This document shows, one piece after another, positions 24,259 to 33,061 of a stretch of 64,000 nucleotides of DNA. A model generated the notes under the pieces. The model made no database searches. It was given only the letters and a program-made list of their open reading frames with translations, and was not told the origin of the DNA. Source of the DNA: Chitinophagaceae bacterium (GTDB taxonomy: Bacteria > Bacteroidota > Bacteroidia > Chitinophagales > Chitinophagaceae). The DNA lies in contig JADKAJ010000003.1 in assembly GCA_016719165.1 (NCBI GenBank), positions 248,001 to 312,000 on the forward strand, written 5' to 3'. The translations under genes and the position numbers were made by a program. Within the stretch, counting starts at the first letter, position 1. Each line of letters starts with the position of its first letter.

Positions 24259-26100
24259 ATGAATAAACTATTTGTATTATCTGTTGGTTCCTTTTTCGTG
24301 CTGCTAAAGGCTGACGCCCAACCCGACCGGTGGCAGCAGAAAGTAAAGTATACGATGAGTATAAATATGAATGTTCAGACCAATCAATTTGCCGGTAAGC
24401 AAAAACTGGAATATTGGAATAACTCCCCGGATACATTGACCCGGGTTTTTTATCATCTTTATTTCAATGCATTTCAGCCCGGTAGTATGATGGATACCCG
24501 TAGCAGAAGGCAAGGAACAATCATTGCCGGTCGTGGTCCGGATTGGGATCAGCGGGTAAAAGACCGTATACAAAATTTGAAGCCCGAAGAAATAGGCTTT
24601 CAGAAAATAATTTCTTTCAAAATGAATGGCCGACCGCAAAAATTCAACATATTAGAAACGATTCTAGAGGTGAAACTGGATAAACCCATTTTGCCTAAAT
24701 CAAAAGTCGTATTTGATATGGAGTTTGAAGCACAGGTGCCGTTACAGATAAGAAGAAGCGGAAGAGATAATCCCACATCAAAGGTCCGTTACTCAATGAG
24801 TCAATGGTATCCCAAACTATGTGAATACGATTATGAAGGCTGGCATCCTACTCCATATGTAGGTCGGGAATTTTATGGTGTATGGGGTGATTATGACGTT
24901 AGCATTTCTATTGATAAAAAATATATTCTTGGTGGAACCGGGTATTTACAAAATCCTAATCAGATTGGTTATGGGTATGAATCAGCAGGTGTTAAAGTAA
25001 GCCGGCCTGCCGGTGATAAATTGACATGGCGCTTCGTTGCACCGAATGTACATGATTTTATGTGGGCTGCTGATCCGGAATATGTTCATAAAACCAGAAA
25101 GGTAAATGATACTGTTACACTTCATCTTTTATATAAGTCAACCAATGCAACACCTGCGGAATGGGAAAAAATATTAGAGGATGCACAGAAGGCATTGCCT
25201 TTTATTGAAAAAAAATTCGGCGTTTATCCATACCGGCAATATACATTTATACATGGAGGCGATGGTGGTATGGAATATCCCATGGCTACTTTATTGATCG
25301 GCCCCGGTGCCTGGCTACATGAGTGGTTGCACAACTGGTATCATGGTCTTTTAGGCAACAACGAGTCATTGTATGGCTGGATGGATGAAGGGTTTACTAC
25401 CTATGCTGAGGATTTAGTTACTGCGTTTCTCGAAAACAGTACTGCTTTTCCATTTGATGGAACTTACCGGGGATATTATGCTCTTGTAAAGAGCGGAAGA
25501 GAAGAGCCCCTAACAACTCATGCTGACCATTTTAATACCAATGCTGCATACGGTGCGGCAGTTTATTCAAAGGGGGCCGTATTTTTAGAGCAATTGGGTT
25601 ATATAACCGGTGCGCCGGTAAGGGATAAAATTTTATTGGAGTATTACAGGCAATGGCGCTTCAGGCATCCAAATGCAGCCGACTTTATCCGGATTGCAGA
25701 AACAGTGAGTGATATGAAGCTTGACTGGTATAAAGAGTATTGGGTAAACTCTGTAAAGACCATTGATTATAGTATTGATAGTTTATGGGAAGAGGGAGGT
25801 AAAACAAAAGTCCGCCTGAATAAAGTTGGTTTGATGCCTATGCCTATCGACCTTCAATTTACATTTAAGGACGGTAGTAAAGAATTACATTATATACCGA
25901 TGAATCTCATGTATGGAGAGAAACCGGTTGAGGATTCAGCTATTTCCCGAAAAGTATATGAGGCCTGGAAATGGACTCATGCAACATACACGGTGGAGAC
26001 AAACCGGAAACTGGCTGATTTTTCAATTGTAGAAATCGATCCTACAATGAGAATGGCAGATATTGACCGGAAGAATAATAAGCTCGACTTAAAATGGTAA
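24259..26100 (+). CDS. Secreted M1 family zinc metallopeptidase
   Basis: 613 residues. Signal peptide (MNKLFVLSVGSFFVLLKADA), N-terminal beta domain (QFAGKQKLEYWNNSPDTLTR), then the gluzincin core with HEWLH (His354, Glu355, His358) and the third ligand Glu377 in WMDEGFTTYAED, the correct 18-residue interval. The exopeptidase motif GxMEN appears as GGMEYPMAT, as in several Bacteroidota M1 proteins, so strict aminopeptidase activity is uncertain. C-terminal region ends without a T9SS tail. A strong terminator follows within 15 nt. Confidence 0.9.
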   Translation: MNKLFVLSVGSFFVLLKADAQPDRWQQKVKYTMSINMNVQTNQFAGKQKLEYWNNSPDTLTRVFYHLYFNAFQPGSMMDTRSRRQGTIIAGRGPDWDQRVKDRIQNLKPEEIGFQKIISFKMNGRPQKFNILETILEVKLDKPILPKSKVVFDMEFEAQVPLQIRRSGRDNPTSKVRYSMSQWYPKLCEYDYEGWHPTPYVGREFYGVWGDYDVSISIDKKYILGGTGYLQNPNQIGYGYESAGVKVSRPAGDKLTWRFVAPNVHDFMWAADPEYVHKTRKVNDTVTLHLLYKSTNATPAEWEKILEDAQKALPFIEKKFGVYPYRQYTFIHGGDGGMEYPMATLLIGPGAWLHEWLHNWYHGLLGNNESLYGWMDEGFTTYAEDLVTAFLENSTAFPFDGTYRGYYALVKSGREEPLTTHADHFNTNAAYGAAVYSKGAVFLEQLGYITGAPVRDKILLEYYRQWRFRHPNAADFIRIAETVSDMKLDWYKEYWVNSVKTIDYSIDSLWEEGGKTKVRLNKVGLMPMPIDLQFTFKDGSKELHYIPMNLMYGEKPVEDSAISRKVYEAWKWTHATYTVETNRKLADFSIVEIDPTMRMADIDRKNNKLDLKW

Positions 26101-26111
26101 TGAAAAAATGG

Positions 26112-26144
26112 AAAAAGCCTCAGTTTTTGACAGAGGCTTTTTTT
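26112..26144 (+). terminator. Rho-independent terminator of the M1 peptidase gene
   Basis: Stem AAAAGCCTC (26113-26121) with GAGGCTTTT (26133-26141), loop of 11 nt, followed by a T run. It begins 12 nt after the stop codon. Confidence 0.82.
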
Positions 26145-26267
26145 AACGGTTTTCGATCAGGGCCCTTGTTTGCTTGCTTAAGCTCAAGGGTAAGATTTGG
26201 TCTAATGGTTAATGGTCTAGAATATTTTTTTTCTTTATCAAATGTATTGGGCTTTTCAAGACCAGAC

Positions 26268-26287
26268 AATACCACTTTTGTGGTATT
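26268..26287. promoter_or_regulatory. Palindrome AATACCAC-N4-GTGGTATT downstream of the response-regulator gene
   Basis: Perfect 8-bp arms (26268-26275 and 26280-26287) around TTTT, followed by T residues on the plus strand. It could be a second plus-strand terminator, but the same core recurs at 27014-27028 upstream of the regulator gene, so a protein-binding site is also possible. Confidence 0.5.
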
Positions 26288-26330
26288 TTTTACTCATTTT
26301 TCTGATTTTTCCTGCAAAAACCTGCAAAAA

Positions 26331-26978
26331 TTATCTTCCGTAGAATTTATTGACAGCCGCTACCCGGTTTGTAACATGTAACTTCTCATAAATATGGTAC
26401 ACATGTTTACGGACAGTTTCCGGGCTGAGGAAAGTTTGAAAGGCAATTTCTTTATACATTAAACCTTTAGAGAGAAATTCGAGTATTTCCATTTCCCTGT
26501 TCGTTAGCAGGTTTAGCTGCTCACTATCATTTACCGCAAATTGATTTTGCTGTTGTTGAAAAGCTGCTACTACTTTTCGGGCAATCTGGCTGCTCATCGG
26601 TGCACCACCTTCATAGAGTTCACGGATGGCTTCCAGCATTTTCCCGGGAGATGTTTTTTTCAATATATAGCCACTGGCACCGGCACTCAACGCTTCAAAT
26701 ATTTTTTCATCTTCCTCATATACGGTGCATATCATAAAATTAGTATCAGGAATGCGGGGTTTTAATACCCTTACTACATCAATGCCGCTTTCTTCTGTTC
26801 CAAGATTAATATCCATCAACACTACATCTGGTTTTAAGATGGGAATCTGGATGACAGCTTCTTCTGCTGATCCGACTGTCCCTATGCATTTATAGCCTTC
26901 AGACATGGAGACTATTTCTTCCAATGCATTTCTCAGCTCTTTATTATCATCTACTATGAAAACAGAAATTTGTCTCAT
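26331..26978 (-). CDS. Response regulator, NarL/FixJ family
   Basis: 215 residues. Receiver domain (1-120) with the acidic pair Asp10/Asp11, phospho-acceptor Asp56 in VVLMDINLG and the Lys of YILKKTSPG; C-terminal LuxR-type helix-turn-helix (about 148-212, LTNREMEILEFLSKGLMYKE, FLSPETVRKHVYHIYEKL). It is probably a DNA-binding regulator controlled by phosphorylation. No histidine kinase lies nearby, so it is an orphan here. Matching palindromes flank the gene, at 26268-26287 and 27014-27028, which may be its own sites. Confidence 0.92.
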   Translation of the reverse strand: MRQISVFIVDDNKELRNALEEIVSMSEGYKCIGTVGSAEEAVIQIPILKPDVVLMDINLGTEESGIDVVRVLKPRIPDTNFMICTVYEEDEKIFEALSAGASGYILKKTSPGKMLEAIRELYEGGAPMSSQIARKVVAAFQQQQNQFAVNDSEQLNLLTNREMEILEFLSKGLMYKEIAFQTFLSPETVRKHVYHIYEKLHVTNRVAAVNKFYGR

Positions 26979-27013
26979 TCTTTAAAGTTCATCATTTAAA
27001 ACAGGACTAACAA

Positions 27014-27028
27014 TACCACAAAGTGGTA
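27014..27028. promoter_or_regulatory. Palindrome TACCAC-AAA-GTGGTA upstream of the response-regulator gene
   Basis: Six-bp arms with a 3-nt centre, 36-50 nt upstream of the regulator start codon, a normal place for an operator. It shares its core with the palindrome at 26268-26287. It also lies just after the rsmG stop, so a weak terminator role cannot be excluded. Confidence 0.5.
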
Positions 27029-27032
27029 ATTT

Positions 27033-27665
27033 TTACCGGGGGACATAGAGCAGGTATTTTTCTTTGAAAGAATCCTCCGGGAACAGGTCTTTAATTTCTA
27101 TCATATGTGGCCGGGTACCACTTTCCTGAATTTCTTTGGCCAGATCACCTCCTTTGAGACATATAAGTCCTGGCTTAATACTCGTATTTTCTGTTCTGGG
27201 TTTATTATGTAATAAAGGTCTGCTCCATGTCCATAAATCTTTCAATGGTGCCACCGCTCTGGATACAGCGTAATCGAATTTCCGGTTTTTGATCTCTTCA
27301 GCCCTTGTATGTTGTGTTGTCACATTTTTTAAACCAATACTCCCGGCAACCGCTTCCACTACTTTAAGTTTTTTGGCAATACTATCTGCCAGGTGAAATT
27401 TTAATTCAGGGAAAAAAATAGCCAGGGGAATGCCGGGAAAACCACCGCCTGTTCCGATGTCGATTATTTCGGATCCGGGTTCAAACTCAAAGGCAGCTGC
27501 AATACTCAGGGAATGCAAAACATGCTTTTCGTACAAACTATCAATATCTTTTCGGGAAATCACATTAATTTTTTCATTCCATTCTTTATATAAGCCTTCA
27601 AGTTTTCTGAATTGTTGTAGCTGTATCTCAGTAAAATCCGAGAAGTATTTTAAAATAATTTCCAT
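27033..27665 (-). CDS. rsmG: 16S rRNA (guanine(527)-N7)-methyltransferase
   Basis: Methylates G527 of 16S rRNA. 210 residues from MEIILKYFSDF: helical N-terminus (WNEKINVISRKDIDSLYEKH), SAM motif IIDIGTGGGFPGIPLAI and FDYAVSRAVAPL. An upstream ATG at 27704 would overlap the glycosyltransferase gene and adds an atypical N-terminus, so 27665 is preferred. It lies 32 nt downstream of that gene and is probably cotranscribed with it. Confidence 0.94.
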   Translation of the reverse strand: MEIILKYFSDFTEIQLQQFRKLEGLYKEWNEKINVISRKDIDSLYEKHVLHSLSIAAAFEFEPGSEIIDIGTGGGFPGIPLAIFFPELKFHLADSIAKKLKVVEAVAGSIGLKNVTTQHTRAEEIKNRKFDYAVSRAVAPLKDLWTWSRPLLHNKPRTENTSIKPGLICLKGGDLAKEIQESGTRPHMIEIKDLFPEDSFKEKYLLYVPR

Positions 27666-27697
27666 ATTGTTTCTTTTACAATCCTTATGGTGCGGGG

Positions 27698-28816
27698 TTA
27701 CCATTTATTCCGGGGCCTTCTCCACAGTGCGGGGGCAAAGATGATATAATAAAAGAACATCCACATGTCTAAGAAAATGAACCAGGGCCAAAGATCTTTT
27801 TCTCCCATTTTATTCATGGATTTATACAAAACAAAAGCTTGTAGTGCCAGCCGAAGTCCGAAAATGGCCAACGCAAACCTCCAATCGTATAGAATGGCCG
27901 TAGTAACCAGCAAAGGGTAATAAATGAATTGGGTAGCAAAATAGAGGCCCAATAAAAATTTATGTTTGGGTTTATAAAACTTGGCAGTTGTATAATGCCT
28001 GGATTTCTGACGTAACCAGCTACCCCAGGTGGTTTTGGGAATAGAACGGGTGATTGCATCAGGGTCAATAACAACAGCTGTGTTGTTTTTTGTGGCTACC
28101 TTATTAATAAACAGGTCATCATCCCCGCTGGGAATATGATTGATAGAAGAAAAACCTTTGCTGCGGAGAAACAGGTCTTTTTTGTATGATAGGTTTCTTC
28201 CTACACCCATATATGGAATTCCTGCCAAAGCATAAGACAGGTACTGAAGTGCTGTATGAAACGTTTCAAAACGTATAAGTTTATTCAGCAGTCCTTTTCT
28301 TTTATGGTATGCCCCATATCCCAGCACTATTTCAATATTCTTATCATACCCGTCCTGCATTTTTTGTATCCAGTGTTCGCTGGCGGGCACACAATCGGCG
28401 TCAGTAAGCAACAATACTTCATACTTTGCTTCTCTGATACCAATAGATAATGGGTATTTTTTACCGGAAATATGTACCGCTTCCTGAGTCAGTTCCACAA
28501 CATGCAAAGACTTGAAAGTTTTTTTCAGTTCCTGCAAAATGTATTTAGAATCATCCAATGAATTATCATTTACCACCACCACTTCGTGGCTGCTGCTGTA
28601 TTGTTGTACCAGCACACCGGGCAGATTACGGGCCAGGTTTTCATCCTCGTCCCTTGAGCAAATAATAACAGAAACAGGGTGCTGTTGCGATTGCACTTTG
28701 GCTTTAGGCTTGAAAAAAGCAACCCTGCTGAAGAACCATCCATAGTAAAAAAGCTGTATTGCGGTTACGGCAATAAAAAAGTACAAGAGAATTTCTCCCC
28801 AGTTAATTGGTGGCAT
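27698..28816 (-). CDS. Family 2 glycosyltransferase, membrane-bound
   Basis: 372 residues from MPPINWGEILLYFFI. An N-terminal membrane helix is followed by a GT-A domain with VVVNDNSLDDS, LLLTDADC (DxD), a second acidic motif SGDDDLFIN and RQKSRHYT in place of the Q-x-x-R-W box of processive enzymes, then three to four C-terminal membrane helices. It probably adds a sugar to a lipid or growing polymer at the inner membrane. The reading frame stays open for 183 nt further upstream, but that part overlaps tgt. A TACCTTCG box ends about 4 nt before the start, hinting at a leaderless mRNA. Confidence 0.87.
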   Translation of the reverse strand: MPPINWGEILLYFFIAVTAIQLFYYGWFFSRVAFFKPKAKVQSQQHPVSVIICSRDEDENLARNLPGVLVQQYSSSHEVVVVNDNSLDDSKYILQELKKTFKSLHVVELTQEAVHISGKKYPLSIGIREAKYEVLLLTDADCVPASEHWIQKMQDGYDKNIEIVLGYGAYHKRKGLLNKLIRFETFHTALQYLSYALAGIPYMGVGRNLSYKKDLFLRSKGFSSINHIPSGDDDLFINKVATKNNTAVVIDPDAITRSIPKTTWGSWLRQKSRHYTTAKFYKPKHKFLLGLYFATQFIYYPLLVTTAILYDWRFALAIFGLRLALQAFVLYKSMNKMGEKDLWPWFIFLDMWMFFYYIIFAPALWRRPRNKW

Positions 28817-28905
28817 AACGGCGAAGGTAATGACTGGCTGTTGTTGTTGCGGAGCATATATTTCACAGGTTGTGGAAAACAGTTTCGGTTTATCTTGCGG
28901 CCAAT

Positions 28906-30045
28906 ATGCCGGCATTACAATTTCAATTACAACATAAAGACAGCAGCTCCAAAGCAAGAGCTGGCAAAATAACAACTGATCACGGTGAAATAATGACACC
29001 CATCTTTATGCCCGTAGGAACGGTCGGTAGTGTAAAAGCTGTAACGCAACAGCAGTTGGTGAATGATGTGAAAGCTCAGATAATTCTCGGTAATACATAC
29101 CATTTATACCTGCGTCCGGGATTAGAAGTGCTGGAAGCTGCCGGGGGATTGCACCAATTCAATGGTTGGAATAAGCCTATCCTGACAGACAGTGGAGGTT
29201 ACCAGGTTTTTTCACTGGCCGGTACGAGAAAGATAAAAGAAGAAGGAGTGACTTTTCAATCCCATATTGATGGCAGTAAGCATTTGTTTACCCCGGAGAA
29301 TGTGATGGATATCCAGCGTAGTATCGGAGGTGATATCATAATGGCCTTTGATGAATGTCCTCCCGGGGGAAGTGATTTCAGTTACGCAAAAAAATCGATG
29401 GAGATGACACATCGTTGGCTGGACAGATGTTTTCAGCAATTCAATGCTACGCAGCCAAAGTACGGTTATATGCAGAACCTGTTTCCTATTGTGCAGGGAG
29501 GTACTTTTAAAGACCTGCGTAAACAATCATGTGAATATATTTCCTCAAAAGAAGCAAACGGAAATGCTATCGGTGGATTGAGTGTGGGAGAGCCTGAACC
29601 AGTTATGTACGAAATATGCGATTGGTGTTGTGACCATCTGCCAGTTGATAAACCAAGGTATCTGATGGGAGTCGGTACCCCGTGGAATATCCTGGAGTGT
29701 ATTGGAATGGGGGTAGACATGTTTGATTGTGTGATGCCCACCCGGAACGGCAGAAATGCTATGCTGTTTACCAGCAAGGGGGTCATCAATATTGATAATA
29801 AAAAATGGGAGAATGATTTTTCTCCAATTGACGATAATTTCGACTGTGAAGTGAGCAATTTTTACAGCAAGGCTTACCTGAGGCATTTGATGAAGGCGAA
29901 AGAGTTTTTGGGATATACCATTGCCAGTATTCATAATCTTGCTTTTTACCTCTGGCTGGTGGGGGAAGCCCGTAAGCATATTCAGCAGGGCAATTTTAAC
30001 ATTTGGAAAAATGAGATGGTGGAAAGATTGAAGCAAAAATTATAA
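28906..30045 (+). CDS. tgt: tRNA-guanine transglycosylase, lacking the usual zinc cysteines
   Basis: Exchanges G34 for the queuine precursor preQ1 in tRNAs with GUN anticodons. 379 residues with GNTYHLYLRPG, TDSGGYQVFSLA, FDECPPGG and the nucleophile Asp region FDCVMPTRNGRNA. The zinc site, CxCxxC in E. coli, reads F312-D-C314-E-V-S317: two of three Cys are replaced, while C314 and His343 (SIHNL) keep their spacing. This may be a lineage trait. queA is at 57073-58305. Start 28906 chosen; 12 extra residues from 28870 are possible but unlike the family. Divergent from the glycosyltransferase. Confidence 0.94.
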   Translation: MPALQFQLQHKDSSSKARAGKITTDHGEIMTPIFMPVGTVGSVKAVTQQQLVNDVKAQIILGNTYHLYLRPGLEVLEAAGGLHQFNGWNKPILTDSGGYQVFSLAGTRKIKEEGVTFQSHIDGSKHLFTPENVMDIQRSIGGDIIMAFDECPPGGSDFSYAKKSMEMTHRWLDRCFQQFNATQPKYGYMQNLFPIVQGGTFKDLRKQSCEYISSKEANGNAIGGLSVGEPEPVMYEICDWCCDHLPVDKPRYLMGVGTPWNILECIGMGVDMFDCVMPTRNGRNAMLFTSKGVINIDNKKWENDFSPIDDNFDCEVSNFYSKAYLRHLMKAKEFLGYTIASIHNLAFYLWLVGEARKHIQQGNFNIWKNEMVERLKQKL

Positions 30046-30126
30046 GCACCTGCAACTGTTTTTGCGATCCGTAAGTTCTAATTGCTTTCACAATCCGGCA
30101 ACAGTTTTTCAGTTACTTTTGAGCCA

Positions 30127-31224
30127 ATGCAGAAACTTGACTGGTACATACTGAAGAAATTCCTGGTCACATTTATATTTTGTATGTTGTTGTTCACGGT
30201 GATTGCAGTAGCCGTTGATAGCAGCGAGAAAACAGATGATTTTGTAAAGGCCGATTTTACCACCAGTGAGATCATCAACAAGTATTATTTGGGGTTTGTT
30301 CCTTATATCTGGAGCCTTCTTTTCCCATTATTCGTTTTTATTGCTGTAATCTTTTTTACAAGCCGAATGGCTACCCGGTCAGAGATCATTGCAATACTGG
30401 CCAGCGGTACCAGCTACAACCGTTTTTTGAGGCCATATGTCATAGGTGGTGTTTTACTGGCCATACTTCTTTGGGTAGGGAGCCGATATTGGATACCCAA
30501 AGCCAATATTATCCGGAGTGACTTTCAGACTACCCATATAGACAAGAATGATCCTACCAAGAACCGAGCATTTGGCAGTTGTGCCCGTTGTTTTTATTTA
30601 CGTACTGATACCAACACTTTTATTGGTATCAGGGATTATGATACGACGAGTAAAACAGCCCGGGGTTTTTTTATGGAAAAGATCAAAGACAATAAGGTGG
30701 TTTATAACCTTCGGGCTGAAACATTGCAATGGGACACTACCATCAGAAAATGGAAATTATTCAGGGTGGCAGAAAGATATGTGGACAGTATCGGGGAACG
30801 GTTGAAAAATATCGATACACTTTTAATTAACCTCAACCTGAACCCGGCTGAACTGCGTAAAGACGATTACCTGAAAGATAAACTTACCACTCCTGAACTG
30901 GTCCGGTTTATTGAAAAGGAGGAACTGAGGGGAACAGAAGGTTTAAATACATTAAAAGTGGAGCGGTACCGGCGCAGTGCCACGCCAGCAGCAGTATTAT
31001 TGTTGACGATGATCGGTGTTGTTATCGCCAGTCGCAAAACCAGGGGTGGCAGCGGTATGCATATGGCGCTTGGTATCATTATCGCAGCATTATTTATCAT
31101 GTCCGACCGTTTTTCAACCGTGTTTGCTACCAAGGGTAATTTTCCTCCTTTATTAGCTGCGTGGCTGCCAAACATTGTATTTGCTGGGGTAGCCTTTTGG
31201 CTTTACCGCCGCACACCCAAATAA
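30127..31224 (+). CDS. LptF/LptG family permease (LPS export)
   Basis: 365 residues with three hydrophobic segments near the N-terminus (FLVTFIFCMLLFTVIAVAVD, YIWSLLFPLFVFIAVIFFTS, VIGGVLLAILLWV), a long periplasmic beta-rich part, and three near the C-terminus. This is the YjgP/YjgQ (LptF/LptG) layout, the membrane half of the ATP-driven transporter that moves lipopolysaccharide to the outer membrane. LptB is not in the window. The upstream ATG at 30082 lacks family support. It follows tgt by 81 nt. Confidence 0.88.
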   Translation: MQKLDWYILKKFLVTFIFCMLLFTVIAVAVDSSEKTDDFVKADFTTSEIINKYYLGFVPYIWSLLFPLFVFIAVIFFTSRMATRSEIIAILASGTSYNRFLRPYVIGGVLLAILLWVGSRYWIPKANIIRSDFQTTHIDKNDPTKNRAFGSCARCFYLRTDTNTFIGIRDYDTTSKTARGFFMEKIKDNKVVYNLRAETLQWDTTIRKWKLFRVAERYVDSIGERLKNIDTLLINLNLNPAELRKDDYLKDKLTTPELVRFIEKEELRGTEGLNTLKVERYRRSATPAAVLLLTMIGVVIASRKTRGGSGMHMALGIIIAALFIMSDRFSTVFATKGNFPPLLAAWLPNIVFAGVAFWLYRRTPK

Positions 31225-31275
31225 AAATAAACTTACAGGGTCACTGATTTAAAGTTCAAACTTTCATACTTAATT

Positions 31276-31307
31276 TTTGTTACAGCAGGGGGCTTTGTGT
31301 AATTTTA
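31276..31307 (+). promoter_or_regulatory. Putative citrate synthase promoter
   Basis: -33 TTTG (31276-31279), 20-nt spacer and -7 TAATTTTA (31300-31307, one mismatch to TAnnTTTG). It leaves a leader of about 38 nt. Confidence 0.45.
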
Positions 31308-31351
31308 GCGTTGAAATCTATTGGTAAATAATCCCCGAAAAATAAGGCATT

Positions 31352-32677
31352 ATGGGAATCATAAAAGACCGGTTCAAAGCAAAAGCTGATGCTGTTGCTA
31401 TAGAAATTAAGGACTTATTAAAAGAGCATGGAAATAAGGTTATTGGTGAAGTACAATTGTCACAGATATACCAGGGAATGAGGGGTATTACTGGCCTGGT
31501 AACAGAAACATCATTGCTCGATGCGCAGGAAGGTATCCGTTTCAGGGGTTATTCCATTCCGGAATTACAACAAAAACTTCCCAAAGCTCCCGGGGGTAGT
31601 GAGCCATTACCTGAAGGTTTGTTTTATCTGATGATGATCGGAGAATTACCAACCGAGGAAGAAGCTAATCATGTTACTAATATTCTGCAGCGCAGAAGCC
31701 ATGTGCCTACCCATGTATTTGAAGCAATTGACGCTTTGCCGGTGAGTGCTCATCCCATGACGATGTTTGTGGTAGGAGTGATGGCCTTGCAGACTGAAAG
31801 TTATTTTCAGAAAAAATATGCTGAAGGATTAAGTAAAAAAGATTACTGGTTGCCGGTATTTGATGATAGCCTGGTTTTATTGTCACGTTTGCCAAGAATC
31901 GCTGCCTATATCTATCGCCGTAAATATAAAAACAGCGAACATATTCAGCCCAATGGTTTATTAGACTGGGCGGGAAACTTTGCACACATGCTGGGGTTTG
32001 AAGACGAGAGTTTCAAAGAGCTGATGCGGTTATACATGACAATACATGCCGACCATGAAGGAGGGAATGTTTCTGCACATACCACACACCTTGTAGGCTC
32101 AGCATTAAGTGATCCGTATTTAAGTTATGCAGCAGGTATGAATGGCCTTGCCGGTCCATTGCATGGCCTGGCCAACCAGGAAGTGATCAAGTGGATATTT
32201 GAGATGCAGGAAGAGCTGAAAACAGACCTGCCTTCTAAAGAGCAAATTGCTGACTATGTGAAGAAAACATTGAGTGAAGGCAAGGTGGTGCCGGGATATG
32301 GCCATGCGGTGCTTCGTAAAACTGACCCAAGGTTCACTGCGCAAATGGAATTTGGTAAAAAACACATGCCGGAAGATAAACTGGTTCAGACCGTATGGAA
32401 TGTTTATGAAACGGTACCTCCGATTTTGCAAACCATCGGGAAAATCAAAAACCCCTGGCCAAATGTAGATGCACATAGTGGTGCTTTGTTGGTACACTAT
32501 GGCATGGTGGAGTATGAATTCTACACTGTATTGTTTGCTGTAAGCCGTGCATTGGGTGTATTGGCCAGTCTTTGCTGGGACAGGGCTTTAGGTTTTCCGC
32601 TGGAAAGGCCGAAATCTGTTACTACAGACTTAGTGAAACAATGGCTGGATGGCAAGGATAATATATGGGGAGACTAA
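31352..32677 (+). CDS. gltA: Citrate synthase, eukaryote-like type
   Basis: Condenses oxaloacetate and acetyl-CoA to citrate. 441 residues; catalytic residues are His271 (GPLHGLANQE), His318 (VPGYGHAVLRKTDPR) and Asp373 (NVDAHSGALL), with spacings 47 and 55 as in the pig mitochondrial enzyme (46 and 55). The C-terminus (SRALGVLASLCWDRALGFPL) also resembles the mitochondrial form rather than the E. coli hexameric type, which carries an NADH site. I expect a homodimer not inhibited by NADH; that is inference. A terminator follows directly, so it is monocistronic. Confidence 0.95.
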   Translation: MGIIKDRFKAKADAVAIEIKDLLKEHGNKVIGEVQLSQIYQGMRGITGLVTETSLLDAQEGIRFRGYSIPELQQKLPKAPGGSEPLPEGLFYLMMIGELPTEEEANHVTNILQRRSHVPTHVFEAIDALPVSAHPMTMFVVGVMALQTESYFQKKYAEGLSKKDYWLPVFDDSLVLLSRLPRIAAYIYRRKYKNSEHIQPNGLLDWAGNFAHMLGFEDESFKELMRLYMTIHADHEGGNVSAHTTHLVGSALSDPYLSYAAGMNGLAGPLHGLANQEVIKWIFEMQEELKTDLPSKEQIADYVKKTLSEGKVVPGYGHAVLRKTDPRFTAQMEFGKKHMPEDKLVQTVWNVYETVPPILQTIGKIKNPWPNVDAHSGALLVHYGMVEYEFYTVLFAVSRALGVLASLCWDRALGFPLERPKSVTTDLVKQWLDGKDNIWGD

Positions 32678-32702
32678 GCAATAATTGAATTAAGAATTAG
32701 TA

Positions 32703-32734
32703 AATACTCCTTCGTTACCGGGGGAGTATTTTAT
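32703..32734 (+). terminator. Rho-independent terminator of gltA
   Basis: Stem AATACTCC (32703-32710) with GGAGTATT (32723-32730), loop of 12 nt, then TTATT. It begins 26 nt after the stop codon. Confidence 0.75.
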
Positions 32735-32788
32735 TGAAAGCAGGAATATTTAATGAACATCAGCAAATCCTGTGTTGTCATTGATAAG

Positions 32789-33061
32789 TTAATCTGCTGT
32801 TGTGGGATCAATGATTGTCATTACTTCATTCACTTCATTGGCAGGAAACCCTCCCTGCTTTGCATGTTCAAGAACCATTTCTTTGTTCGGTGCTATATAA
32901 ATACAATATATCTTGTCACCTGTAACATAACTTTGAACCCATTGAATGGCAAAACCCATCTTGCTAAGAACTCCACAAGATGTTTGTGAAATACTTTTTA
33001 ATTGCTCCGCATTTAATTTTCCTGCATTGGGAATCTCTCTTTCAATTACATACTTTGGCAT
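32789..33061 (-). CDS. DUF4242 (SCO4226-like, possible nickel-binding) protein
   Basis: 90 residues with the ferredoxin-like pattern of this family: PKYVIEREIPNAGKLNAEQL, then IQWVQSYVTGDKIYCIYIAP and VLEHAKQGGFPANEV. Some family members bind nickel; the function is otherwise unknown and I assign none. It is a lone minus-strand gene facing citrate synthase, with a 376-nt gap upstream. Confidence 0.78.
   Translation of the reverse strand: MPKYVIEREIPNAGKLNAEQLKSISQTSCGVLSKMGFAIQWVQSYVTGDKIYCIYIAPNKEMVLEHAKQGGFPANEVNEVMTIIDPTTAD

Noticed and set aside
26112..26144. Hairpin after the M1 peptidase as a paired repeat with the AAAAAAGCCTCAGTTTT stretch near 990
   Set aside because: They share a dozen bases, but the copy near 990 lacks the closing arm, so it is not the same element; similarity is likely chance in AT-rich terminators.
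29545..30036. A 163-residue frame opposite tgt
   Set aside because: It is in a region fully explained by the tgt catalytic and C-terminal domains, and its own sequence lacks any motif.
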